20,579 nucleotides of DNA from an uncultured Oscillospiraceae bacterium (GTDB lineage: Bacteria > Bacillota > Clostridia > Oscillospirales > Oscillospiraceae), in NCBI GenBank assembly GCA_910584805.1, contig CAJUCB010000025.1:4692-25270 (forward strand), given 5' to 3'. Shown here in pieces: positions 1 through 7,653 of the stretch. The notes below the pieces were generated by a model, which did no database searches, was not told the DNA's origin, and saw only the letters and a program-made list of their open reading frames with translations. The position numbers were made by a program, and so were the translations under genes. Position 1 is the stretch's first letter; the number at the start of each line of letters is the position of its first letter.

Positions 1-9
1 GATATCCTG

Positions 10-426
10 TTATGAATGCCCCTCCACGGCACGTTTCAAAATGGCGTCAAAGGTGGGGGCGTGCTTACGCACCGCAATGACCCGTCCCTCCTGGTCAAGA
101 AAACAGTGGGAGGAGGTGGCCGTAGCCACCACTAGGCCTGCCTCATCCTGCATCACATAGGCCAGGGAGAGCTTCACGCCGGTGTAGCGCTGGGCAGTTA
201 CTGTGATGGTGATCTTGTCGCCATAGGTGGTGGGGTGCTTATAGTCGCAGTTCAGGGATACCACCGGGGAGGTGATCCCCTCCGCCTCCAAGCGCTGCAT
301 GGGGTAACCGGCCTCTGCCAAAAAGTGGAGCCGGGCCTCTTCCATGAAGCGGATGTAGTTGGAATGGTGGGTGATCCCCATTTTATCGGTCTCGTAATAG
401 TTTACGCTGTGTATATATGGCGTCAT
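10..426 (-). CDS. Acyl-CoA thioesterase, 4HBT/YbgC hotdog family
   Basis: 138-aa single-domain hotdog-fold thioesterase, predicted to hydrolyse acyl-CoA esters to free acid and CoA in the cytoplasm. The N-terminal motif YETDKMGITHHSNY (about residues 11-24), with Asp14 in the place of the catalytic Asp of the 4-hydroxybenzoyl-CoA thioesterase/YbgC family, followed by FMEEAR, is diagnostic; the length is normal for the family. The ATG overlaps the stop of the upstream PAS-SARP regulator gene by 4 nt (ATGA) and has a strong AAGGAGG site, so the two are translationally coupled. The coupling suggests that the enzyme acts on the same acyl-CoA pool that concerns the regulator and the fatty acid operon; this is inference. 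The substrate chain length cannot be read from the sequence. Confidence 0.85.
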   Translation of the reverse strand: MTPYIHSVNYYETDKMGITHHSNYIRFMEEARLHFLAEAGYPMQRLEAEGITSPVVSLNCDYKHPTTYGDKITITVTAQRYTGVKLSLAYVMQDEAGLVVATATSSHCFLDQEGRVIAVRKHAPTFDAILKRAVEGHS

Positions 427-2063
427 GGTTCCTCCTTCATGTGCTGGGTGGCCAACGCCCCCAGGGTGGTTTCCGCCCAGCTATAGTTGGTGAGGTAACT
501 GCCGTTAAAACTCTGGGCAAAGTCCTCCTTGCCGGAGAGGTAATCGTAAAGGTCACACTGGACCTTCTCCATCACCAGGCGGCGCTTGCCGCCCACGGAT
601 TCCACGATGTCAGCAATGCCGTATTCCTCCAAGATGTTTTTCAGCCGTAGGGCGACCTTCCGATACCGGGCCAAGGTGACGGGGTTGACCGGCTCATTCT
701 CCCAGAGGAAGCCGATGGCCTCGTCGGAGGAGATGTACCCGCCCCGGCGGTCTACCAACAGGGCAAAGAGCTCCTTGGCCTTTTGGGTGCGGAAGGCGAT
801 GGCCTTCCCCCCCACAAAGACATCGAAATAGCCAAAGGTTCGGATGGATACGGCAGGGGGGCCTGCCATAGACCGGCTGGCTGACGGCTCATCCATGTTA
901 TAGAGCATGACATAGCGCAGGGAATTGCCGTCGGCTGTTTTTTGGGAGCAGACGGCTTTGATCCGGCGTTCGGTGTTCTCCGACAGGTCGTAATAGGTGA
1001 ATTCTGCCTCCCCGTTCTCCAAGAGGTTGACATAGCTCTCATAGGAGGAACCACTATGGGAGACAAAGTCCTCCAAGGAGGTGCCGGTCTGCATCAGGCT
1101 GAGCCATTCCTCCTGGGAGTAACCGAAAAATTCACGGATGTTGTTGCTGGCATACAGGGGGCGCACCAGGTCTCCCGCTACCTCAAAGGCAGCGATGCCC
1201 TCGGTAAAGGGCAGGTCCACTTCCAAGATGGGTTCATTGGCCGCTTTCAAGCCCCGGGTCTCCCGGGGCAGGGCGGCAGGCACATCGGCTTCCGCCACGT
1301 TGCGGCAGCAGAAGAGGCTGATGGAGGGATCTAGCTTGAGGAAAATCCCTGTGTAATGCTTCATCTCCCCCTGGGAGGACAGGGCCCGGTAATTGATCTG
1401 GGGGGGCTTGCTGTCTGCACCGGCACCCTGGGCCTGGGCAGAGAAGAAGCGGAGCACGGTCTCCCGGTCCTCCTGATGCACGGTGTTGATGGTCCACTTT
1501 TCGATGGCCTCGGTGATCTGCATGGGGATATTCTCCAACCATTTGAACACGGAGGAGTTTTGTCCATAGAGGCAGCGGATGGTGTTATGGGCGCGGTCGA
1601 ACTCAAAGATTTTGTCGTAGACCTTGGAGATGGCCTGGATGTAACGCTGGTTCTCCCACTCCCGGCGCAGGCGGTACTGGTCGTTGGCGCTCTGGCGGAG
1701 GGCCGACACGTCGGAGAGGGTGGAGCAGCCCACCAGGGTGCCGTCGTCCAGCCATTGGGGCACCATGGTGTCCTGGACATGGAACACCTCACCGTCGCTT
1801 TTCACCAAGCGGTAGGTGAGGGCTTGGGACTGCTGGGTTTCAGCCAGGGTATAAAGAAAACGGGCGTATTGCCTCCGGTCATCGGGGTGGATACGCGCCG
1901 CATATAGGTCTGCTGCATCGCTCACCAGCTCCTCTTTGGAGAGACCCAGCATGGCGCAGAGGTTTTGGCTGGCGTAGGTCAGATGAAAGGGGGGGGTGAG
2001 GGCATATTGATGAAAGCCGCAGACTGCGGTATCTAAGATACCTTCCTGGAGGGTAGTTGTCAT
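423..2063 (-). CDS. PAS-domain transcriptional regulator with SARP/OmpR-like winged helix
   Basis: 546-aa multidomain cytoplasmic regulator. Residues about 8-125 form a clear PAS fold (YASQNLCAMLGLSKEEL, then IHPDDRRQY and the RLVKSDGE strand). Residues about 140-260 and 285-390 look like two more, degenerate PAS units (ASNNIREFFGYSQEEW in the third). Residues about 404-507 resemble the winged-helix DNA-binding domain of SARP/BTAD regulators (FGYFDVFVGGKAIAFRTQKAKELFALLV, then ISSDEAIGFLW and a recognition-helix-like RYRKVALRLKNIL). The last 33 residues (FNGSYLTNYSWAE) match only the beginning of a bacterial transcriptional activation domain, so the BTAD is truncated. There is no transmembrane segment. 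The ATG has a GAGGAG site 5 nt upstream and the gene has its own consensus promoter. It follows the FASII operon and is coupled to a thioesterase, suggesting a role in acyl metabolism. The ligand is unknown. Confidence 0.8.
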   Translation of the reverse strand: MTTTLQEGILDTAVCGFHQYALTPPFHLTYASQNLCAMLGLSKEELVSDAADLYAARIHPDDRRQYARFLYTLAETQQSQALTYRLVKSDGEVFHVQDTMVPQWLDDGTLVGCSTLSDVSALRQSANDQYRLRREWENQRYIQAISKVYDKIFEFDRAHNTIRCLYGQNSSVFKWLENIPMQITEAIEKWTINTVHQEDRETVLRFFSAQAQGAGADSKPPQINYRALSSQGEMKHYTGIFLKLDPSISLFCCRNVAEADVPAALPRETRGLKAANEPILEVDLPFTEGIAAFEVAGDLVRPLYASNNIREFFGYSQEEWLSLMQTGTSLEDFVSHSGSSYESYVNLLENGEAEFTYYDLSENTERRIKAVCSQKTADGNSLRYVMLYNMDEPSASRSMAGPPAVSIRTFGYFDVFVGGKAIAFRTQKAKELFALLVDRRGGYISSDEAIGFLWENEPVNPVTLARYRKVALRLKNILEEYGIADIVESVGGKRRLVMEKVQCDLYDYLSGKEDFAQSFNGSYLTNYSWAETTLGALATQHMKEEP

Positions 2064-2110
2064 AGCATCTCCTCATTTGTGCAAGAGGCCGGACGGATTC
2101 AAGGTATCTC

Positions 2111-2139
2111 ATTATATAGCAGAAACTGGGATTCGTCAA
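2111..2139 (-). promoter_or_regulatory. Housekeeping promoter of the PAS-SARP/thioesterase operon
   Basis: Read on the minus strand, TTGACG (2139-2134) and TATAAT (2116-2111) are separated by exactly 17 bp, close to the sigma-A consensus. The -10 lies about 47 bp upstream of the regulator ATG. This gives the regulator and thioesterase a transcript independent of the FASII operon, although no strong terminator separates the two. Confidence 0.8.
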
Positions 2140-2141
2140 AT

Positions 2142-2163
2142 ACCAAAATTGTCGGATTTTGGT
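2142..2163. repeat. Perfect 8-bp inverted repeat abutting the -35 of the regulator promoter
   Basis: ACCAAAAT (2142-2149) and ATTTTGGT (2156-2163) are perfect inverted repeats around a 6-bp spacer, two bases upstream of the -35 box at 2134-2139. It could be an operator for a dimeric regulator. As RNA it would be an AT-rich hairpin downstream of the acyl-CoA synthetase stop, but it lacks a proper U-tract, so an operator is the better guess. Confidence 0.5.
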
Positions 2164-2178
2164 GCCCTCTGCGCCCCG

Positions 2179-3834
2179 TTAGCTGGTTTGGTACTCCTGG
2201 GCGGCCCGCTGGCGCAGCTCAAAGGTACGGATTTTCCCGCTGATGGTTTTGGGGATTTCGGTGACGATCTCCACCAGCCGCACCCACTTATACTCCGCCA
2301 AGTGGCTGTTACAGAAGTCTTTGATCTCCTTCTCGATGGCTTTGGAGGCCTCGAACCCACTGTTCAGCACCACCACGGCCTTGACTGCCTGGCCCCGGAG
2401 GGGGTCGGGGATGCCGATGACGCTGCACTCCAACACCGCCGGATGCTGGGCCAGGATGTGCTCCACCTCGTAGGGCCCGATGCGGTAGCCGCCGCTTTTG
2501 ATGATATCGTCAAAGCGCCCGTGGAACCAGAAGTGCCCCGCCTGGTCCCGGTGAGCGGTGTCCCCTGTGTGGTAGACGCCTCCCCGCCAGACCCGGTGGT
2601 AGGACTCTTCGTCGTTCAAATAGCCAGAGAAAATCCCCAGCTGCCTGCCTGTTTCCGGGGGTACTAGGACAATCTCCCCGATCTCCCCGTCGGGGACAGG
2701 GCAGTTGTCCCGGTCCCGCAGCTCCAAGTGATAGAGAGGGGAAGGGGTGCCCAGGGAACCAGGGACTGGGGGAGAGCCGCAGAAATTGGCGGTGAGCAAG
2801 GTGGTCTCCGTTTGCCCATAGCCCTCGGCCAGGGGGATGCCGGTCTTTTCTGTGAAGCGGGTGAACACCTCCGGAGCTAGGAGCTCTCCAGCGGTGGTGG
2901 CGTAACGCAAGCTGGGCATGGGGGGGATCTCCTTGCGCACCAGATAGCGGTAGACTGTCGGCGGTGCACAGAAGGAGGTGACGCCATAGCGGTTGATGAT
3001 GGTGGTGAGCTGCTTGGGGTCGAACTGGTCAAAGTCATACACCATCACCGCGCTGCCCACCAGCCATTGCCCATAGATTTTTCCCCAGGAGGCCTTGCCC
3101 CAGCCGGTCTCTGCCACGGTGAAATGCAGGCCGTCGTCCTGGGCCTGCTGCCAGTATTTGGCGGTGATGATGTGGGCCAGGGGATAGGTGAAGTCATGGA
3201 TGACCCCCTTGGGCTGCCCGGTGGTGCCGGAGGTGAAGTACAGCAGCATGGGGTCGCTTGCCTGGGTCTCCACCCGGGGGAAGCTGCCTGGGGCCTGGGC
3301 GGCTTCCTCTGTCAGGTTCCGGCATCCGGGGGCCGTTTCCTGGACGGTCCAGAGGAGGAGCGCTTGCCCGGCCTCTGCCAGGGCCTCATGCAGCTTTTCC
3401 GGCACCTGGTTCTGGGCGGTACAGACCACGGCCTTGACCTGGGCTGCCTGGATGCGGTAGGCGTAGTCGCTGGCAGTGAGCATGTGGGTTACGGGGATCA
3501 GCACGGCCCCCAGCTTGTGGAGGGCCACGGCGGTGAACCAGTATTCATAGTGCCGCTTCAGCACCACCATAACCCGGTCCCCCTTTTGAATGCCTGCCTC
3601 CTGGAATACCTGGGCATAGCGGTTGCTCTCCCGGCAGATGTCCGCGAAGGAGAACACCCGGGTCTCCTGCTGGGGGGCGCACCACACCAGGGCGCGCTTC
3701 TGGGGCTGTGCCGCTGCGATGGCGTCCACCACGTCGTAGCCGAAGTTGAAGCTGTCGGGATAGTGGAGGGTGAAGTCCGTCAGATGTCCGGCGGCATCCA
3801 GGGTTTCATGGCAAAAGGTTTGGTAGATGCTCAT
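2179..3834 (-). CDS. Acyl-CoA synthetase (AMP-forming), medium-chain/acetyl-CoA synthetase-like
   Basis: 551-aa ANL-superfamily adenylate-forming enzyme that activates a carboxylic acid with ATP to an acyl-AMP and then an acyl-CoA. Core motifs in order: P-loop YFTSGTTGQPKG (199-210), GYGQTETT (338-345), YHTGDTAHRD (421-430), hinge region GRFDDIIKSGGYRIGPYEVE (439-458), and PKTISGK with the expected catalytic Lys534. Length and the W-G-K region (245-252) fit ACSM/medium-chain acyl-CoA ligases; substrate specificity cannot be assigned. I chose ATG 3834 over the longer open frame at 3903 because AAGGAG lies 5 nt before it and family similarity begins there. The start lies 29 nt inside accA, so it is coupled to the FASII operon. 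That suggests salvage or activation of fatty acids alongside synthesis (inference). Confidence 0.88.
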   Translation of the reverse strand: MSIYQTFCHETLDAAGHLTDFTLHYPDSFNFGYDVVDAIAAAQPQKRALVWCAPQQETRVFSFADICRESNRYAQVFQEAGIQKGDRVMVVLKRHYEYWFTAVALHKLGAVLIPVTHMLTASDYAYRIQAAQVKAVVCTAQNQVPEKLHEALAEAGQALLLWTVQETAPGCRNLTEEAAQAPGSFPRVETQASDPMLLYFTSGTTGQPKGVIHDFTYPLAHIITAKYWQQAQDDGLHFTVAETGWGKASWGKIYGQWLVGSAVMVYDFDQFDPKQLTTIINRYGVTSFCAPPTVYRYLVRKEIPPMPSLRYATTAGELLAPEVFTRFTEKTGIPLAEGYGQTETTLLTANFCGSPPVPGSLGTPSPLYHLELRDRDNCPVPDGEIGEIVLVPPETGRQLGIFSGYLNDEESYHRVWRGGVYHTGDTAHRDQAGHFWFHGRFDDIIKSGGYRIGPYEVEHILAQHPAVLECSVIGIPDPLRGQAVKAVVVLNSGFEASKAIEKEIKDFCNSHLAEYKWVRLVEIVTEIPKTISGKIRTFELRQRAAQEYQTS

Positions 3835-4636
3835 AAGGGCTCCTTGTGTGGTTCTCCACAGCGTCCACGCCGAGATTGCGGAAACGGGCGTAGCGTTTTC
3901 CAATCAGGTCGGTGTCCGCCGAAAGGAGTTTGAGTTCTTCGTGGAGCAGCAGAGAGATACGGTCGTAGAATTTCTTCTGCCCCAGGTCGCTTTCTGGCAG
4001 GATACGTTCGATGATGCCCAAGGACTTGGCGTCCTCGGCGGTGAGCTTCAGGCTGGCGGCGGCGTCTGCGGCCTTGGAGGCGTCCTTCCAGAGGATGCTG
4101 GCGCAGCCCTCTGGGGAGATCACCGAGTATACGGCGTTTTGCAGCATCCACACCCGGTCTGCCACCGCCAAGGCCAGGGCCCCGCCGCTGCCCCCCTCGC
4201 CGATTAAAATAGAGAGGATGGGGACGCAGAGGGTGGACATCTCCATGAGGTTTTCCCCAATGGCCTGCCCCTGGCCCCGCTCCTCGGCGCCAATGCCGCA
4301 GTAGGCCCCGGAGGTGTCGATGAAGCACACAATGGGGCGGCCGAATTTTTCCGCCTGCTTCATCAGCCGCAGGGCCTTGCGGTACCCCTCTGGATGGGGG
4401 GCGCCGAAGTTGCGCAGGGAGCGTTCCTTGGCAGTGTGGCCCTTCTCAATGGCGATTACCGTGACGGGGTCGCCGCAGAGGGTGGCGATGCCCCCCACAA
4501 TGGCTGGGTCGTCGGCAAAGCGCCGGTCCCCGTGAAGTTCCAGGAAGTCCTTAAAGACGTTTTGGATATAGTCCAACCCGGTGGGCCGCCCGTTGTCTCT
4601 GGCCAGCTTCACCCGGTCATAGGATGTTTGCGTCAT
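3806..4636 (-). CDS. accA: Acetyl-CoA carboxylase carboxyltransferase subunit alpha
   Basis: 276-aa alpha subunit of the carboxyltransferase that, with AccD, moves the carboxyl group from carboxybiotin to acetyl-CoA to give malonyl-CoA, the committed step of fatty acid synthesis. Visible family signatures are LDYIQNVFKDFLELHGDRRFADDPAIVGG (21-49), FIDTSGAYCGIGAEERGQGQAI (105-126) and the crotonase-fold glycine loop GEGGSGGALALAVADRVWM (147-164). ATG 4636 is chosen because similarity starts at MTQTSYDRVKLARD and GGAGGG precedes it; the longer upstream frame runs through accD. The gene starts 4 bp after the accD stop. The usual AccA end (RYARFRNLG) is followed by an extra tail of about 20 residues whose coding DNA overlaps the start of the acyl-CoA synthetase by 29 nt. 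Confidence 0.95.
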   Translation of the reverse strand: MTQTSYDRVKLARDNGRPTGLDYIQNVFKDFLELHGDRRFADDPAIVGGIATLCGDPVTVIAIEKGHTAKERSLRNFGAPHPEGYRKALRLMKQAEKFGRPIVCFIDTSGAYCGIGAEERGQGQAIGENLMEMSTLCVPILSILIGEGGSGGALALAVADRVWMLQNAVYSVISPEGCASILWKDASKAADAAASLKLTAEDAKSLGIIERILPESDLGQKKFYDRISLLLHEELKLLSADTDLIGKRYARFRNLGVDAVENHTRSPYEHLPNLLP

Positions 4637-4640
4637 AGCG

Positions 4641-5492
4641 TTACCCTCCATGGTGCAGGGCCAGGATATTGCCCAGCAGCTTTTTTTGTCCGCTCCGGGA
4701 GACCACCTGGTCGATGAACCCGTGGTCCAGCAAAAACTCCGCCGTCTGGAAGCCCTTGGGCAGGGTCTTTTTGGTGGTCTGCTCAATGACCCTGGCCCCG
4801 GCAAAGCCCACAGTGGCCAGGGGTTCCGCCAGGATGATGTCTGCTTCCAGGGCGAAGCTGGCGGTGACGCCGCCGGTGGTGGGGTCGGTAAGCACTGCCA
4901 CATAGAGCAGGCCAATGTCGCTGTGGCGCTTCACCGCGGCGCTGGTCTTGGCCATCTGCATCAGGGACAGCAGCCCCTCCTGCATCCTGGCTCCGCCGGA
5001 CACGGTGAAGCCCACCACAGGCAGGCGCTTTTCCGCGGCGTACTCAAAGAGGCTGGTGATCTTTTCTCCCACCACGGCCCCCATGCTGCCCATCATGAAG
5101 TAGGGCTCCATGACGAAGAGGCAACAGCTCTGCCCGTTGATTTTTGCGGTGCCGCAGACCACTGCCTCCTCCTCGTTGCTGACGCTGCGCACGTTGTCCA
5201 GCTTTTCCTGGTACCCAGGGAAGAGGAGGGGGTTGCTGGAACGCATATCTGGGAACAGCTCCTGGAAGCTCCCGGCGTCCACGAGCATCTGGATGCGGGG
5301 ACGGCCCCGCATCCGGAAGTGGTACCCGCAGGGGCAGACCTGGTGGTTGGCCCAAAGACGGCTCAGGGGGATGCTCTTATGGCAATTGGGGCATTTCTTC
5401 TCCGGTTCCCCCTCGTCCTGCTGCACAGGGGCGAAGGTCCGGCCGCCCTCCTCCAATTGGTTTCGGGGTTTCAAAAATTTCATGATGGCCAT
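4641..5492 (-). CDS. accD: Acetyl-CoA carboxylase carboxyltransferase subunit beta
   Basis: 283-aa beta subunit of acetyl-CoA carboxylase carboxyltransferase, partner of AccA. The N-terminal zinc ribbon is present (CPNC at 34-37, CPCGYHFRM from residue 53). The second half reads C-P-C instead of the usual C-P-x-C, one residue short; the nucleotide sequence (TGC CCC TGC GGG TAC) confirms this reading. The crotonase-like domain carries GFTVSGGARMQEGLLSLMQMAKT and the GLLYVAVLTDPTTGGVTASFA segment typical of AccD. An AGGTG site precedes ATG 5492, and only 4 bp separate it from the accC stop. Length is normal for the family. Confidence 0.95.
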   Translation of the reverse strand: MAIMKFLKPRNQLEEGGRTFAPVQQDEGEPEKKCPNCHKSIPLSRLWANHQVCPCGYHFRMRGRPRIQMLVDAGSFQELFPDMRSSNPLLFPGYQEKLDNVRSVSNEEEAVVCGTAKINGQSCCLFVMEPYFMMGSMGAVVGEKITSLFEYAAEKRLPVVGFTVSGGARMQEGLLSLMQMAKTSAAVKRHSDIGLLYVAVLTDPTTGGVTASFALEADIILAEPLATVGFAGARVIEQTTKKTLPKGFQTAEFLLDHGFIDQVVSRSGQKKLLGNILALHHGG

Positions 5493-5496
5493 AGCG

Positions 5497-6804
5497 TCAC
5501 CTGTTTCCCATAAACGTTAAGTCGTACTCGCCGCTGACGAAGCGCTCGTCGGCGACGAAGCTGAGTTGTTCCTCAATGTTCGTTGAAATGCCGTCCACCA
5601 CCAATTCGCACAGGGCGGCGCGGATTTTCCGCAATGCTTCCTCCCGGGTCTTGGCATAGATGATCAGCTTGCCCAGCAGGGCATCGTAGTAAGGGGAGAC
5701 GGAGGTTCCCGCGATGAGGCAGGTGTCAAAGCGAACCTCCGGTCCGCCGGGGACGTGAAGCATCTTCAAGCTCCCGCAGCTATTGGCGTTGATGCGGCAC
5801 TCAATGGCTGCCCCCCGAATTTGCACCTCATCCTGGGTGAAGTTCAGGGGAATCCCGGCGGCAATGCGGATCTGCCATTTCACCAGGTCATAGCCCAGGA
5901 GCATTTCCGTGACGCAGTGCTCCACTTGCAGGCGGACATTCATCTCCATGAACCAGAAGCGGCCCTGTTGGTCGTAGAGGAATTCCAGGGTTCCCGCCCC
6001 CACATAGCCGATCTTTTTCACCGCGTCGATGGCCGCCGCCATGATGTCGGCCCGGCTCTGGGCGTCCACCGCCGGGGAGGGGGTCTCCTCGATGAGCTTT
6101 TGGTTCCGGCGTTGGAGGGAACAGTCCCGGTCCCCCAGGCAGACCACATGGCCAGATTCATCGGCCAGCATTTGCAGCTCAATGTGCCGGGCAGGGAAGA
6201 TGTACTTTTCCAGGTACATGGACCCATCCCCAAAGGCACTGAGGGCCTCCGCGCTGGCTTCCAGGTAGGCGGGGGCGATCTCGTCCTCACTGCGGATGAG
6301 ACGGATGCCCCGCCCGCCGCCGCCGGCGCAGGCTTTTAACATCACAGGATACCCCAGCCGCTCCGCTTCCAGCTTGACCTGGTCCACAGAGGACAGGGCC
6401 TGGGTACCAGGGATGACCAGGAGGCCCGTGTCCTTCATCAGCTCCTTCAGCCGGGCCTTGTCGCTGAGTTCCTCCATGCTCTCCGGGTCGGGGCCGATGA
6501 ACACGATGCCGTTTTTCCGGCATTGCCGGGCGAAGTGGGGGTTCTCTGACAGGAAGCCATAGCCGGGGTGGATGGCCTGGGCCCCGGCCAGGATGGCGGT
6601 GCTGATGATCTGGGTCTCATTCAGGTAGCTTTCCCCGGCCTCTGCGGGGCCGATGCAATAGCTCTGGTCCGCCAAAGCCACGTGGAGGGCGTTTTTGTCC
6701 TCCTGGGAGTAGACTGCCACGGTGGCGACCCCCATCTCCTTGCAGGCCCGGATGATCCGCACCGCGATTTCCCCCCGGTTGGCGATCAATATTTTTGAGA
6801 ACAT
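5497..6804 (-). CDS. accC: Acetyl-CoA carboxylase, biotin carboxylase subunit
   Basis: 435-aa ATP-grasp enzyme that carboxylates the biotin on AccB using ATP and bicarbonate. Signatures are the N-terminal FSKILIANRGEIAVRIIRAC, IHPGYGFLSEN (79-89), the glycine-rich ATP loop KACAGGGGRGIRL (157-169) and FMEMNVRLQVEH (285-296) with Glu287, Asn289 and Arg291 in the catalytic positions. The frame stays open to 6858, but ATG 6804 has GGAGG upstream and matches the universal start of biotin carboxylases. It begins 2 bp after the fabZ stop. It is about a dozen residues shorter than E. coli AccC at the C-terminus, within normal variation. Confidence 0.95.
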   Translation of the reverse strand: MFSKILIANRGEIAVRIIRACKEMGVATVAVYSQEDKNALHVALADQSYCIGPAEAGESYLNETQIISTAILAGAQAIHPGYGFLSENPHFARQCRKNGIVFIGPDPESMEELSDKARLKELMKDTGLLVIPGTQALSSVDQVKLEAERLGYPVMLKACAGGGGRGIRLIRSEDEIAPAYLEASAEALSAFGDGSMYLEKYIFPARHIELQMLADESGHVVCLGDRDCSLQRRNQKLIEETPSPAVDAQSRADIMAAAIDAVKKIGYVGAGTLEFLYDQQGRFWFMEMNVRLQVEHCVTEMLLGYDLVKWQIRIAAGIPLNFTQDEVQIRGAAIECRINANSCGSLKMLHVPGGPEVRFDTCLIAGTSVSPYYDALLGKLIIYAKTREEALRKIRAALCELVVDGISTNIEEQLSFVADERFVSGEYDLTFMGNR

Positions 6805-6806
6805 GG

Positions 6807-7232
6807 TTACGCCTCCATCCCGCCGGTGATGGCGAAGGAAAATTCTGTGGACATGCACAGGCGTTCCCCCACCCGGACGGTCCCCTCTGCGAAGTAGAAG
6901 GGGTGCTTGGCCCGGCGGATATGGCAGCGGGTCTCCACCGTCTCCCCGGGCTTCACAGAGGAACGGAACTTGGTGTTGTTGAGCCCGGTATATACGGGGA
7001 GCTGCCCGGCCTGCAGGTGGTCCTGCATCAGGGCGCAGGCGGATTGGGCCAAAATCTCGCAGAGGATCACCCCGGGGACGATGGGGTTGCCAGGGAAGTG
7101 CCCCTGGAGGAAAAACTCATCCCCCCGGACGGTGTAATGGCCGATGGCCTCCCCCTCCTGCTCCACCACGTCGTCCAGCAGCAGCATGGGCGGGCGGTGG
7201 GGGAGCAGGTCAAGGATTTCGTCTCGCTTCAT
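6807..7232 (-). CDS. fabZ: 3-hydroxyacyl-ACP dehydratase FabZ
   Basis: 141-aa hotdog-fold dehydratase that removes water from 3-hydroxyacyl-ACP to give trans-2-enoyl-ACP. It has the FabZ signatures LLPHRPPMLLLD (9-20) and HFPGNPIVPGVILCEILAQ (45-63), with catalytic His45 and Glu59; a Glu rather than the Asp of FabA identifies FabZ. ATG 7232 overlaps the accB stop by 4 nt (ATGA) and has AAAGGTGG upstream. The longer frame to 7367 is accB read out of frame. No FabA, FabM or FabN isomerase for unsaturated fatty acids is seen in the window. Confidence 0.95.
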   Translation of the reverse strand: MKRDEILDLLPHRPPMLLLDDVVEQEGEAIGHYTVRGDEFFLQGHFPGNPIVPGVILCEILAQSACALMQDHLQAGQLPVYTGLNNTKFRSSVKPGETVETRCHIRRAKHPFYFAEGTVRVGERLCMSTEFSFAITGGMEA

Positions 7233-7651
7233 GGCGCCACCTTTTGGAGGCGGAACAGCTCTGTACCGTATTCCACCACCTGGCCGTTGCGCACGCAAAT
7301 CTCTACAATCACCCCGTCCTCGTCGGCGGTGATTTCGTTCATCAGCTTCATGGCCTCGATGATGCACAGGGTCGTCCCCTTGCTGACCCGGTCGCCCACA
7401 GAGACGAAGGGCTCGGCGTTCTCAGCCGGGGCGGCGTAGAACACCCCCACAATGGGGGAGGTTACGCTGCTGTAATCTTTGATCTCCGGCACCACCGGCT
7501 TTGCGCCTTCGGGGACGGCGATGGTCTCCGTGACGGGGGCGGACAGGTTGCGCTCCAAGCGGACCACATGGTTGTCTTCGGTGATTTCCAGTCCGGTGAG
7601 CCCTAGCTCCTGCATCAGCCCCGCGTATTTCCGAATATCACTTTCCTTCAT
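7229..7651 (-). CDS. accB: Acetyl-CoA carboxylase biotin carboxyl carrier protein
   Basis: 140-aa carrier that shuttles carboxybiotin between AccC and the AccAD carboxyltransferase. The N-terminal helix (MKESDIRKYAGLMQELGLTGLEI), a short Ala/Pro/Val linker (about residues 38-60) and the biotinyl domain (63-138) are all present. The biotin acceptor is Lys102 in EAMKLMNE, and the upstream VTSPIVGVFYAAPAENAEPFV matches the AccB thumb region. It begins 2 bp after the fabF stop with AAAGGTG as ribosome binding site, and overlaps fabZ by 4 nt. Confidence 0.95.
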   Translation of the reverse strand: MKESDIRKYAGLMQELGLTGLEITEDNHVVRLERNLSAPVTETIAVPEGAKPVVPEIKDYSSVTSPIVGVFYAAPAENAEPFVSVGDRVSKGTTLCIIEAMKLMNEITADEDGVIVEICVRNGQVVEYGTELFRLQKVAP

Positions 7652-7653
7652 GC

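Noticed and set aside
1989..1996. A run of eight G (C on the coding strand) near the 5' end of the regulator gene, as a possible phase-variation tract
   Set aside because: It encodes ACC CCC CCC (Thr-Pro-Pro), and a similar 8-base run occurs in fabF near 7798-7805. With the strong CCC bias of this genome such tracts are expected, and the frame is intact.
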